Source: Mycolicibacterium mengxianglii (GTDB lineage: Bacteria; Actinomycetota; Actinomycetes; Mycobacteriales; Mycobacteriaceae). From it: a DNA stretch of 64,000 nucleotides. Shown here piece by piece: positions 18,442 through 26,847 of this stretch. The stretch lies in assembly GCF_015710575.1 (NCBI RefSeq), contig NZ_CP065373.1, forward strand, positions 5,766,001 through 5,830,000, given 5' to 3'. Below the pieces are notes generated by a model. It worked only from the letters and a program-made list of their open reading frames with translations, made no database searches and was not told the origin of the DNA. How positions within the stretch are numbered: the stretch's first letter is position 1; every line of letters begins with the position of its first letter. Both the position numbers and the translations under genes were made by a program.

Positions 18442-19185
18442 TCAGAATTGACTGCCGCCGCCATCGACGTAGATCTCCGAGCCGGTCATGAAGGTGCTGC
18501 CGTCTGAGGCCAAAAAGGTGACCGCGCTACCGATCTCCTCCGGCTGGGCACGGCGCTTCATGGGCACTGTGGCCGTCAGCCCTGCTAGTGCATCCTCGGC
18601 GCCGACGAAGAGGCCGTTCAAACCGGGCGTCTCCGTGAGCCCTGGAGCGACGACGTTGACGCGGATCTTACGGTCGACGAGTTCTGCCGCCCAGCTGCGG
18701 GCCAATGACCGGATTGCGGCCTTGGAAGCGGCGTAGACGCTCGTGCCGGGAGAGGCCTTCACATCGCCGGCGGAACCGCACAGGATGACCGACGCGCCTT
18801 CATTGAGCAGCCGGAGCGCAGCCTGCACGGTGAAGATGATCCCGCCGACGTTGGTGTTGAACGTGTTGGCATAGTGCTCCCAGGTGATGTCCACAAGGGG
18901 CGCGACCTCGGCGATACCGGCATTGGCGAAGACGATGTCGAGTCCGCGTCCGGTGGCCTCGATGGTGGATGAGACGCGGCGGAGATCGGACTGCTCGGTC
19001 ACGTCGGCTCGAATGAAGCTGGCCTGACCTGCGCCGATGCCGGCGACAGCTTCTTTGAGGGCGTCTTCGCGGCGTCCCACCAGGAAAACGTATGCGCCGT
19101 CTTGGGCGAGCGCACGCGCCCCGGCAAGGCCGATTCCAGACGTTGCTCCGGTAACGAGTGCGGTCTTACCTGCCAATGACGACAT
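18442..19185 (-). CDS. Short-chain dehydrogenase/reductase (SDR), full copy
   Basis: 247 residues from the ATG at 19185. Classical SDR: cofactor loop TGATSGIGLAGARALA, NAG motif FANAGIAEVA, catalytic S in ILCGSAGD, YAASK (Tyr/Lys) and the end YVDGGGSQF. NADP(H)-type from the VGRR after strand 2. Divergent from its TetR gene across twin operators (19195-19249). A truncated copy with the same divergent TetR arrangement lies at 28490-28697. Substrate unknown. Confidence 0.92.
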   Translation of the reverse strand: MSSLAGKTALVTGATSGIGLAGARALAQDGAYVFLVGRREDALKEAVAGIGAGQASFIRADVTEQSDLRRVSSTIEATGRGLDIVFANAGIAEVAPLVDITWEHYANTFNTNVGGIIFTVQAALRLLNEGASVILCGSAGDVKASPGTSVYAASKAAIRSLARSWAAELVDRKIRVNVVAPGLTETPGLNGLFVGAEDALAGLTATVPMKRRAQPEEIGSAVTFLASDGSTFMTGSEIYVDGGGSQF

Positions 19186-19194
19186 GCGATCCTC

Positions 19195-19249
19195 CGGTTT
19201 TGTACCGTTCGGTTGCACGCCGCCGAACACGGTTTTGTACCGTTCGGTT
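19195..19249. promoter_or_regulatory. Twin 20-bp operator repeats between SDR and TetR
   Basis: CGGTTTTGTACCGTTCGGTT is found twice as a direct repeat (19195-19214 and 19230-19249). Each contains the inverted core ACCG-TT-CGGT. Copy 2 of this region (28708-28726) keeps only one unit. Position between divergent genes indicates the TetR operator. Confidence 0.75.
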
Positions 19250-19282
19250 CCAGCCGCGTCGCAGATGGCCAGTATCGGGTTC

Positions 19283-19936
19283 ATGAAGGCAGATCAGCGG
19301 AGCGCAGGAGGCCGGCCGCGCGCCTTCGACGAAGACCAAGCGCTCGACGCTGCGATTGACGTGTTCTGGCGTCTCGGATACGAAGGCGCATCATTGGCCG
19401 AGCTCACGCAGGCAATGAGTATCAACAAGCCGAGCCTGTATGCCGTCTTCGGCAGCAAAGAGAAACTCTTCGTCCGTGCGCTGGAGCGTTACGGCCTTTT
19501 ATATCGAGAACACCTCGATGCGGTGCTGGCCAAATCCACCGCCTACGAGGTCATCGAGTCATATTTGCGGTCCGTTGCGGAGTCAGCGACCCAGGGAATC
19601 GTGCCGGGATGTCTGTCCATCCAAGGTGGGCTGTCCTGTGCGCCGAACAACGCGCACATACCGCAACTCCTTGCCGAGTATCGCCAGGGCCTGGAAGACA
19701 CCGTGGCGAAGGCGCTGGCCAAGACAGAGGATGCATCCCCGTGCGTGCATGACATCGATACCGCAGCCCTCGCGGGATACGCCGCGACGATCGGGCAAGG
19801 ACTGGCGGTGCACGCCGCCGCAGGAGTAGAGCAATCAAGGCTGGACGTGATAGTCGACGTGGCATTGGCGGGGCTCACGAGTCTTCTTGGCGCCCAACCG
19901 GTTACCCGCGTCAACCCCAATCCGGGAACGAATTAG
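19283..19936 (+). CDS. TetR-family regulator, copy 1
   Basis: 217 residues from the ATG at 19283. The HTH reads FWRLGYEGASLAELTQAMSI followed by NKPSLYAVFGSKEKLF, then a long ligand domain with PGCLSIQGGLSC and a C-terminus LAGLTSLLGAQPVTR. The N-terminal GGRPRAFDE is typical of the subgroup repressing SDR/oxidoreductase genes. About nine in ten residues match copy 2 (28770-29417). It probably represses the divergent SDR gene through the twin operators. Confidence 0.9.
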   Translation: MKADQRSAGGRPRAFDEDQALDAAIDVFWRLGYEGASLAELTQAMSINKPSLYAVFGSKEKLFVRALERYGLLYREHLDAVLAKSTAYEVIESYLRSVAESATQGIVPGCLSIQGGLSCAPNNAHIPQLLAEYRQGLEDTVAKALAKTEDASPCVHDIDTAALAGYAATIGQGLAVHAAAGVEQSRLDVIVDVALAGLTSLLGAQPVTRVNPNPGTN

Positions 19937-20025
19937 CTGTCGTGACCCGGGAGGTGGTTGACAGCGTGCCTGCTTGAAATGGGGAGAACCTCCTGACGGA
20001 GTGGACGTGTCTGGCATTCACCCTC

Positions 20026-20110
20026 GTGTCCCGCGCCGACGCCCGTACCACCTGTTGGCTCGTGCCTCCGAGATCGAAACGTTGCCCCACCCCACTCGCC
20101 GACAAGGCAA
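20026..20110 (+). mobile_element. Trimmed IS481-type transposase remnant (copy 1)
   Basis: The start of the remnant (VSRADARTTCWLV in one frame) matches 29518 onward, but the HTH-coding part is deleted here. The sequence jumps to ATCGAAACGTTGCC, which in copy 2 follows the HTH. No terminal repeats were identified. Confidence 0.4.
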
Positions 20111-20234
20111 ATCAATACCTCGAGGATGACGCGACGCCGACCTGGACGCCTCTACCGCCGCCCCGAGTGTGTGTTCGCCGGCGGAGTCACTAGAGCAACG
20201 TTGGGGCATGCCAGAACTCCAGTCGGTCGGTGGG

Positions 20235-20287
20235 CGCGTCAAGACGGACCGGTCCGTCTTGACGCGAGACGAGCCGGTCCGTATGGT
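20235..20287 (+). promoter_or_regulatory. Promoter with 32-bp perfect palindrome operator (copy 1)
   Basis: Bases 20235-20266 are a perfect 32-base palindrome whose centre is GGACCGGTCC, with arms ending CTTGACGCG. Its right arm supplies the -35 TTGACG (20259-20264); a 17-base spacer containing a second, imperfect site (ACGAGCCGGTCCGT) leads to TATGGT (20282-20287). The half-site GGTCCGTCT equals the repeats in front of the TetR gene at 17619. It drives the 31-codon ORF at 20377. Confidence 0.8.
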
Positions 20288-20376
20288 CGTGATCTATACG
20301 GCTCGGATCGCGCGGGTCTTTGCCCCGGCTGTTCGTTCCCTCGATATCCGTTGCACCTGGCCAAAGGAGAATCCCT

Positions 20377-20472
20377 ATGTCCAAGATCGGTCTCGATCCT
20401 CTGCTGCGCCCCATCAAACAGCTACCGGACGGCTCCGGACTCATCGCACCGTGTAATCCACACGCCTGCTGA
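20377..20472 (+). CDS. 31-residue ORF, isochorismatase-like leader fused to Cys-containing tail (copy 1)
   Basis: SD AAAGGAGA lies 7 bases before the ATG. The first 12 residues (MSKIGLDPLLRP) match 9 of 12 at the start of the isochorismatase-family gene at 42477 (MPKTGLDALLRP), and the DNA similarity extends through the SD. The remaining 19 residues end in APCNPHAC and match nothing I recognise. The twin ORF at 29950 differs at three bases, all synonymous. It may be an old truncation still under selection, or just a relic. Expressed from the palindrome promoter if at all. Confidence 0.5.
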   Translation: MSKIGLDPLLRPIKQLPDGSGLIAPCNPHAC

Positions 20473-20491
20473 AGAACTGAGAACAACACGC

Positions 20492-20623
20492 ATGCCAGCC
20501 ATCACTGCGGACACGCTCACTTTGCCCCGCGTCCCCCTACCGAATCCATGGACTAGACATCACCCACCCCCGGAGCCATCCAGTGAAAGAACACCGCGGA
20601 ACGGGCGAACAGGAACTTCATGA
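20492..20623 (+). pseudogene. Pirin gene N-terminal fragment fused to ALDH 3' flank
   Basis: MPAITADTLTLPRVPLPNP is the same start as the full pirin gene at 30065. After codon 19 the sequence becomes that found at the end of the aldehyde dehydrogenase gene (TGGACTAGACATC, compare 37365-37377). The chimeric frame runs 43 codons and ends in an ATGA overlap with the hydrolase start at 20620. Confidence 0.75.
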
Positions 20624-22227
20624 TTGCGAATCGATCTGACTATGCCTCTCTGTCACGGCTTTTCACCGCCGTGAGGGTCGATAAGCGCGGTGGTTCACGT
20701 ACACTCGCCGGCCTCATGGTTCTCGCCGTGACCATGATGATGACGGCCTGCACTTCAGACACGCCGGCAGTGCCGTCATCGTCCGCCCTGGACCGGATCC
20801 ACTCTCAAGAGATCGCCTGGGAGGCCTGCGAGAGTTACGCCACCACCTCCATCGAGAGCGCCGTCTTCGCCCGGACGCCGACTATGGAGTGCGGACGCCT
20901 GGAAGTCCCGCTGAATTACCAGGACCCGGGAGGCAAGGCAGCACGACTTGCCGTCGCACGAGTGCCCGCCCGCGGCGAGCCCATCGGCTCGTTGGTACTG
21001 AACCCCGGCGGGCCCGGTGGTTCTGGGTTGTTGGCCACCGCAGCGACGGCGCTGTCGCTTCCGGATAGTCGGCTGACCGACAATTTCGACCTTGTCGGTT
21101 TCGACCCGCGCGGCGTGGGCGGCTCGGACCCCGCCATCGACTGCTTCACCGATGGCGAAGCCGATCGTGGCGACATCCTGTTGAGCACGCACGGCAGCAC
21201 TGTGCAATGGACACAACAGGACACCAAAGTCATCCTCGACCGGTGCGCCAAACGATCGGGTGGCGTCGACGTAATGACCAGTGTCGGCACCCGCGATGCG
21301 GCGCGTGACATCGACGTGCTGCGGGCCGTACTCGCCGATGAACAGCTCACCTTCCTGGGGCAGAGTTACGGGACACGCCTGGGCGCCGTCTACGCCGAGC
21401 AGTTCCCGCAGAACGTGCGCGCGATGCTGCTCGACGGCGCCATCGATCCGAATCAGGGCACCTTCGAGCGCCGGGTCGGCGCGTTCGCCGGGTTCCAGCG
21501 CTCTTTCGACCAAATGGCCGCGTTCTGTGCCATACAGGTCGACTGCCCGCTGGGCGACGACCCGGCCAAGGCCACCGGCGTGTTCCACGAGATCGTCCGC
21601 CCGCTCTACGGTCGGCCAGTGCCGGCGCTGGGCTCCGACCTCGGCTTCGACGAAGCGATCGGCGGGGTCATCACCGGTCTCTACAGCGAGGCAGCCTGGC
21701 CCCGAATCATCACGGGGATAGCCCAGTTGCAACAGGGACGCGGCGACGAACTGCTACAGCTCGGCTATGACTTCTCCCTCCGCGACGCCGAAGGACGCTG
21801 GCCCAATTTCGGCGAGGCGCTCTACGCGATCAACTGCATGGACGAGGAACGGCTCAGCGAAGAGGAAGGTAATGCGTTGCGCACCGCAATATTCGATGCC
21901 GCACCGTTCATGGATCCCGGAGTCGTCCTCACCGGTGCCCGCGACGGGTGCGAGCAGTGGCCGACCGAGCCGACGCTGGGCTTCCCATACGCCGCCGACA
22001 TCGTCGGACTACCACCCACGCTGGTCGTGTCGATCACCGGTGATCCCACCACACCGCATGCCGGCGGCGTCAAGCTGGCAGAGACGCTCGGCAGTGCCTT
22101 GCTCACCGTGGAAGGCGAAGGACACACCATCGTCATGGCCGGAACCAACCAGTGCGTCAACGAGATAGCAGCCGATTATCTGGTCGACCTCGAGTTGCCG
22201 CCCGAAGGTGCCTCATGCGAGCTGTGA
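20620..22227 (+). CDS. Exported alpha/beta-hydrolase lipoprotein, TAP-like (S33 aminopeptidase family)
   Basis: 535 residues. A lipoprotein signal ends in MMTAC (Cys about residue 42). The alpha/beta-hydrolase core has LNPGGPGGSG (oxyanion hole), FDPRGVGGSDPAIDCF, nucleophile GQSYGTRLGA, and a C-terminal TAP-like domain with the acid in ITGDPTTPHAGG and His in GEGHTIV. It resembles the mycobacterial Hip1/SlpD-type serine peptidases and Streptomyces tripeptidyl aminopeptidases. The first 205 codons are repeated at 37436-38056, with long stretches of identical DNA. Confidence 0.88.
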   Translation: MIANRSDYASLSRLFTAVRVDKRGGSRTLAGLMVLAVTMMMTACTSDTPAVPSSSALDRIHSQEIAWEACESYATTSIESAVFARTPTMECGRLEVPLNYQDPGGKAARLAVARVPARGEPIGSLVLNPGGPGGSGLLATAATALSLPDSRLTDNFDLVGFDPRGVGGSDPAIDCFTDGEADRGDILLSTHGSTVQWTQQDTKVILDRCAKRSGGVDVMTSVGTRDAARDIDVLRAVLADEQLTFLGQSYGTRLGAVYAEQFPQNVRAMLLDGAIDPNQGTFERRVGAFAGFQRSFDQMAAFCAIQVDCPLGDDPAKATGVFHEIVRPLYGRPVPALGSDLGFDEAIGGVITGLYSEAAWPRIITGIAQLQQGRGDELLQLGYDFSLRDAEGRWPNFGEALYAINCMDEERLSEEEGNALRTAIFDAAPFMDPGVVLTGARDGCEQWPTEPTLGFPYAADIVGLPPTLVVSITGDPTTPHAGGVKLAETLGSALLTVEGEGHTIVMAGTNQCVNEIAADYLVDLELPPEGASCEL

Positions 22228-22306
22228 CGGGGCCTGGCCGGCGCTCCACCCAGGCGGCCATCGGCACAGGTGGTCCGAATGCAGGCCCGGCCCGTCCGGA
22301 GGCGTT

Positions 22307-24529
22307 GTGAGCTACGGACATCGGCTGCGGTTCGGGCTGCGCTTACACACTGACGTCCGAGGTGAACCCGCTCAGCTGGCCGAGTGGGCGTGCCGGGTCG
22401 AGCAGCTGGGGCTGGACCTGCTCGTCATTTCAGCCGGCACCGCAGATGCCCATCACGAGCCCTGGACCGCGGCGGCGTGGATTGCCGGGCTGCCGGGCTC
22501 GTTCGGCCTTGTAGTGGAGGCGCAGCCGCCACCACAGCCGGCAATGCTCGCCCGCGCCGCCTCCAGCCTGGACCACCTCACCGCGGGTCGAGTGGAAGTG
22601 ATCCTCCAGCCGGACCCCGCATCAGCAGAGCCGACCGCAGCCCTCAGCGAAGCACTCGATGTCGTCGGCGAGCTGTGGAATGTCCTCGACCGCGGTCTGG
22701 CGCGATTCAGCGGCCGCGTCTACCGGCTTGCGGGGGCACAGAAATCGGCGCCCGCCCATGACATTCCGATCGCCGTGGCCGGCCGAGGTCGGGACCTGCT
22801 GCAGTTGACAGGCAGACAAGCGGACGGATGGTCGACCAGTGGATGCGACGTCGCCGCACTGGCGGAGGCCAACCGCGTGATCGACGAGTCGGCGCGCGAC
22901 GCGGGTCGAGATCCCCGCGAGATCCGGAGACACGTCACGATCCAAGGTGACTTCGGCTTGCGCACGGCCGCATTCAGCGGAACCGCTACAGACTGGGTGA
23001 GCGACCTACTCCCGCTCGTCGTCGAACACGGGGTCAGCACCATCGTGCTCGACACCGACGACCACAGCGTCGCCGTCGGGTTCGCGAGCGAGGTCGCCCC
23101 CGCCCTGCGGGCAGCTGCCGATGCAGCGCTCCCCCCTGGCTGGTCCAGCGCACCAGTCCGCCGCGCCACAGCGCTGGCCAGGCGTCTGCCCGGGATCGAC
23201 TACGAGAGCGTCCCTTCGGGAATGGCCGAAGTGGTCGAGCCCGGTGACCTGGCCTACGCTCGGCTACGCTCCGGCTACCTGCGGGGCGGTGCACCCGGAA
23301 TCATTCTGCGCGCCAACACCAATGAGCAGGTGGCACAGGCACTGGCGTTCGCGCGCCGTCACCCCGGCCTGCCGCTGTCACGCCGAAGTGCCGGCCACGG
23401 GATCTCTGGGCGCTCCACCAACGACGGCGGGATCGTCATCGATGTCTCGCTGATGAACACGATCGAGGTGCTCGACCAAGACGAGCGGCGGGTGCGCATC
23501 GGGCCGGGTGCGCGCTGGGCCGAGGTGGCCGCTGCGCTGGAGCCCTACGGCTGGGCGTTGAGTTCCGGCGATTACGGCGGCGTCGGTGTCGGTGGCCTCG
23601 CTACAGCGGGGGGCATCGGCTACCTGGCCCGGGAACACGGCCTGACGATCGACCATGTTCGTGCCGTCGAGGTGGTGCTTGCCGACGGCTCAACCGTCCG
23701 GGCCAGCGACGCAGAAAACACGGACCTGTTCTGGGCAGTTCGGGGCGCGGGCGCGAACTTCGGAATCGTGACCGCTTTCGAGTTCGAGGTCGACGAAGTG
23801 GGCCCGGTGGCGTTCGCCCAACTCACCCAGGATGCAAGCGATCTCGAGGGTTACCTCGTCGACTGGGGCCGAGTGGTTGAAGACTCACCGCGGGACCTGA
23901 CCAGCTTCTTGATCGTGCCCCCTCCCCGCGGCGGACAACCAGTGATCGCGCTGAGCCGCAGCATGGTTCACGCCGCGGACCGGGACACCATTCTCGCTCG
24001 ACTGGTGCCGCTGGCCTCGATCTCTCCTATGTTCGCCCAGGACATCGCCGTCACGTCCTACGCGGCGGTGATGGACAACGCCAGCGACGATGCGCCGCTC
24101 GCCCGAGGGGAGCCGGTCGCCCGTAGCGGGCTGCTCCGACACCTCACCCCGCAGTTCGCCGCGGCGGCAGCCGAGCTGATCCGCAGCGGTGCCATCGGAT
24201 GGTTCCAGATCCGGTCGGTCGGCGGGGCCGTCGCCGATGTCCCCGCGGACGCCACCGCCTACGCCCACCGCGACGCGAACTTCTCGCTCGTGGTCATGGG
24301 CGGTGACGACCTGAAAGTCGACGCTGCCTGGAATCGGTTGCGTCCCTTCCTCGATGGCCTCTACCTCAGCTTCGACTCCAGCCTGGCGCCCGGGCGACTC
24401 GCCGAGGCGTGGCCCCCAGCAACGCTCGCACGTCTGCGCCATCTCAAGACCGTCTACGACCCTGACGGGGTGTTCGGCGACAACTTCGCCCTCACACCCA
24501 CCACCAACCACCCCGGAGAAAACAACTGA
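22307..24529 (+). CDS. Luciferase-like monooxygenase fused to FAD-linked (BBE-type) oxidase
   Basis: 740 residues from the GTG at 22307, which has GGAGG 5 bases upstream; the frame is open upstream but without SD. Residues about 1-270 are a luciferase-like (TIM-barrel) domain: RLHTDVRGEPAQLAEWACRV, SSLDHLTAGRVEVIL, IPIAVAGRGRDLLQLTGRQA. Residues about 300-740 are a PCMH-type FAD oxidase: LSRRSAGHGISGRS, whose His fits a covalent-FAD site, VGVGGLATAGGIGYLAREHG and the BBE-like end YDPDGVFGDNFAL. The stop overlaps the start of the next luciferase-like gene (TGATG). Probably two linked redox steps on one substrate; unknown which. Confidence 0.85.
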   Translation: MSYGHRLRFGLRLHTDVRGEPAQLAEWACRVEQLGLDLLVISAGTADAHHEPWTAAAWIAGLPGSFGLVVEAQPPPQPAMLARAASSLDHLTAGRVEVILQPDPASAEPTAALSEALDVVGELWNVLDRGLARFSGRVYRLAGAQKSAPAHDIPIAVAGRGRDLLQLTGRQADGWSTSGCDVAALAEANRVIDESARDAGRDPREIRRHVTIQGDFGLRTAAFSGTATDWVSDLLPLVVEHGVSTIVLDTDDHSVAVGFASEVAPALRAAADAALPPGWSSAPVRRATALARRLPGIDYESVPSGMAEVVEPGDLAYARLRSGYLRGGAPGIILRANTNEQVAQALAFARRHPGLPLSRRSAGHGISGRSTNDGGIVIDVSLMNTIEVLDQDERRVRIGPGARWAEVAAALEPYGWALSSGDYGGVGVGGLATAGGIGYLAREHGLTIDHVRAVEVVLADGSTVRASDAENTDLFWAVRGAGANFGIVTAFEFEVDEVGPVAFAQLTQDASDLEGYLVDWGRVVEDSPRDLTSFLIVPPPRGGQPVIALSRSMVHAADRDTILARLVPLASISPMFAQDIAVTSYAAVMDNASDDAPLARGEPVARSGLLRHLTPQFAAAAAELIRSGAIGWFQIRSVGGAVADVPADATAYAHRDANFSLVVMGGDDLKVDAAWNRLRPFLDGLYLSFDSSLAPGRLAEAWPPATLARLRHLKTVYDPDGVFGDNFALTPTTNHPGENN

Positions 24530-25434
24530 TGACCGACTATGGCCACGACCTGTGGTTCGGCAGCTTCGTCACACCCACCGCTCACCCGCCCGATGCGCCG
24601 ATCGAGCTGGCTGTGACGTCCGAGCGGGCCGGACTCGACCTCGTCAGCTTTCAGGACCATCCTTACCAGGCGGCATTCCAGGACACCTGGACTCTGATGT
24701 CGTACGCCGCAGCGCGCACCGAACGAATCAGACTCAGCGGCAACGTGATGTGTCTGCCGTTGCGGCCGCCGGCTGTCCTGGCCCGAGCCACTGCGAGCTT
24801 GGACCGGCTCAGCGGCGGGCGTGTCGAACTGGGTCTTGGTGCCGGCGCGTTCTGGGACGCCATCGTCGCGATGGGCGGTAGACGACTGGAGCCCGCGCAG
24901 TCCGTGCGGGCGTTGGAAGAGGCCGTCCGCGTGATCCGGGGGCTGTGGGACACCGACGAGTCCGGCCCGCTGAAGATCGAGGGCGAATTCTACGGCGTGA
25001 GCGGCGCCAAGCGAGGGCCCGCGCCCGCTCACCGAATACCGATCCGCATCGGGGCTTTGAAGCCGCGGATGCTCCGGCTCACAGGCCGGATCGCCGACGG
25101 ATGGCTGCCTTCCCTGAGCTACCTGCCTGACGGGCCGGAATCGCTCGGCCCGATGAACGAGCAGATCGACGAGGCCGCCGCTGGCGCTGGCCGCGAGCCC
25201 ACCGCGATCAACCGCGCCCTCAACATCAGCGGCCGATTCACCAACGGTGACAACAGCGGTGGGCTGTTCGAGGGAACTCCCGATACCTGGGCCGAACAGA
25301 TCGCCGACCTCGCCCTGCAGTTCGGCATCTCGGGATTCATCCTCGCCTCCGACGAACCCGTCGACCTGAACCGCTTCGGTCAGGAAGTCGCCCCACGAGC
25401 CCGTGCCCTGGTCGAATCGGAGCGCACCACATGA
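24529..25434 (+). CDS. LLM-class flavin/F420-dependent oxidoreductase
   Basis: 301 residues. FGSFVTPTAHPPDAPIELAV, DLVSFQDHPYQ, RIRLSGNVMCLPLRPPAVLA, SLDRLSGGRVELGLGAGAFW and IRIGALKPRMLRLTGRIADG are the conserved blocks of luciferase-like F420-dependent oxidoreductases. Translationally coupled to the fusion protein upstream; the two probably act on the same or successive substrates. A zinc alcohol dehydrogenase follows after about 250 bases. Confidence 0.9.
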   Translation: MTDYGHDLWFGSFVTPTAHPPDAPIELAVTSERAGLDLVSFQDHPYQAAFQDTWTLMSYAAARTERIRLSGNVMCLPLRPPAVLARATASLDRLSGGRVELGLGAGAFWDAIVAMGGRRLEPAQSVRALEEAVRVIRGLWDTDESGPLKIEGEFYGVSGAKRGPAPAHRIPIRIGALKPRMLRLTGRIADGWLPSLSYLPDGPESLGPMNEQIDEAAAGAGREPTAINRALNISGRFTNGDNSGGLFEGTPDTWAEQIADLALQFGISGFILASDEPVDLNRFGQEVAPRARALVESERTT

Positions 25435-25684
25435 CGACGCTGTGCGGGCGGCGAGGAGACCGCGGGGCGACGCAGACGCCGAGAAGCTCGCACGTTCGCC
25501 CAGAAAGCATGCGCCTTCGCTTAATACCAATTGAGCACTACCGATTCGCAAGGAGTTGCAGCAGAATGCATTTCAGATCAACAATCAGACGTCGGTGGCG
25601 CGCAACCCCGGAAGGGGAGTCATCGATGACCTCATCCTCCTGTCACTCCGGCACCGACTGGACCTCGCAGAAGGCTGGCTCCCT

Positions 25685-26800
25685 ATGAGCACGACCTCGC
25701 GAGCAGCCGTCGTCGAATCGAAAGACGGACCTTTTGAGTTCCGCGACATCGAGGTCGAGGATCCGCGCCCCGACGAGGTCCTCATCCGATTGGTCGCCAC
25801 CGGCATATGTGCGACCGACGCACACGTGCGGGCCCAACGCATAGCGACTCCCCTGCCCGCGGTGCTGGGACACGAGGGTGCCGGAGTGGTCGAACGGGTT
25901 GGGACTGCCGTCACCGCCGTCGAACCCGGAGACCATGTCGTCCTTTCCTACCACTCGTGTGGCCAGTGTAAGCCGTGTATGAGCTCTCACGCCGCCTACT
26001 GCGAACGCGTCTGGGCAGCCAACTTCGCAGGCGCCCGCCTCGATGGCTCGAACGGCTTGCACGTCGACCAAGGCATTGCGCCCCACGGCCATTTCTTCGG
26101 CCAATCCTCTTTCTCGACATACGCTTTAGCGAACCAAAGGAATACGATCAAGGTCCCCAGCGACCTGCCGCTGGAAGTCATGGCTCCCTTGGGCTGCGGC
26201 TTCCAGACAGGCGCCGGTGCGGTGCTGAAGGCCCTGGCCGTTCCGGTGGGGGCATCGTTTGCAGTATTCGGCGTGGGCGCGGTGGGCATGGCAGCCGTCA
26301 TGGCGGCGCAAGTCGCGGGAGCGAGCACCATCGTGGCCGTCGACGTCGACGCCGGCCGACTGAAGCTCGCACGCGAACTGGGCGCCACCCACATCATCAA
26401 CCCCGGCCAGGTCGACGACTTGACGGGCGCGCTGCGCGCCATCGAAAAGCGTGGGCTGGAGTACGTCTTAGACACCAGCGGACGTAAGGAGAACCTCGAC
26501 GCCGGGATCGGCGCGTTGGCGCCGCAGGGCCGATTCGGCTTCGTCGCCTTCCATGAGGGCGGCGGTGCCATGGTCGACGCCGGACGGCTCTCGGTCGGCC
26601 AGTCATTGCAGGGCATCATCCAGGGCGATGCCGTCTCATCATTGCTGATCAATGAACTGGCCCAGCTCTATCGAACCGGGCGGTTCCCAATCGACCGGTT
26701 GCTGTCCTTCTACGACTTCGCCGATATCAACACCGCGTTCGCGGATACGGGTTCCGGCCGCGTCACCAAAGCAGTCCTCCGCTTCACCTCACCGGCATAG
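25685..26800 (+). CDS. Zinc-dependent alcohol dehydrogenase, aryl-alcohol type
   Basis: 371 residues from the ATG at 25685 (MSTTSRAAVVESKDGPFEF). Catalytic zinc ligands are in TGICATDAHV and LGHEGAGVVERVG; the structural zinc Cys set is CGQCKPCMSSHAAYC. Rossmann loop FGVGAVGMAAVMAA is followed by VDVDAGRL (Asp, NAD preference). The layout is that of benzyl/aryl-alcohol dehydrogenases (NAD-dependent alcohol to aldehyde). It lies between the luciferase-like pair and the MBL hydrolase and probably belongs to the same route. Confidence 0.92.
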   Translation: MSTTSRAAVVESKDGPFEFRDIEVEDPRPDEVLIRLVATGICATDAHVRAQRIATPLPAVLGHEGAGVVERVGTAVTAVEPGDHVVLSYHSCGQCKPCMSSHAAYCERVWAANFAGARLDGSNGLHVDQGIAPHGHFFGQSSFSTYALANQRNTIKVPSDLPLEVMAPLGCGFQTGAGAVLKALAVPVGASFAVFGVGAVGMAAVMAAQVAGASTIVAVDVDAGRLKLARELGATHIINPGQVDDLTGALRAIEKRGLEYVLDTSGRKENLDAGIGALAPQGRFGFVAFHEGGGAMVDAGRLSVGQSLQGIIQGDAVSSLLINELAQLYRTGRFPIDRLLSFYDFADINTAFADTGSGRVTKAVLRFTSPA

Positions 26801-26847
26801 TCCACCATGCATTACCCGAAATCCACCCACAGATAGGACATCTCGCG

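Noticed and set aside
20377..20472. RiPP precursor peptide with Cys-rich core
   Set aside because: No radical SAM, lanthipeptide synthetase or other maturation genes are nearby, and the first 12 codons are plainly related to an isochorismatase gene. Kept as an unexplained small ORF instead.
22208..22306. N-terminal extension of the luciferase-like/FAD fusion
   Set aside because: The GTG at 22307 has GGAGG at correct spacing and begins right at the TIM-barrel; the extension shows no homology.
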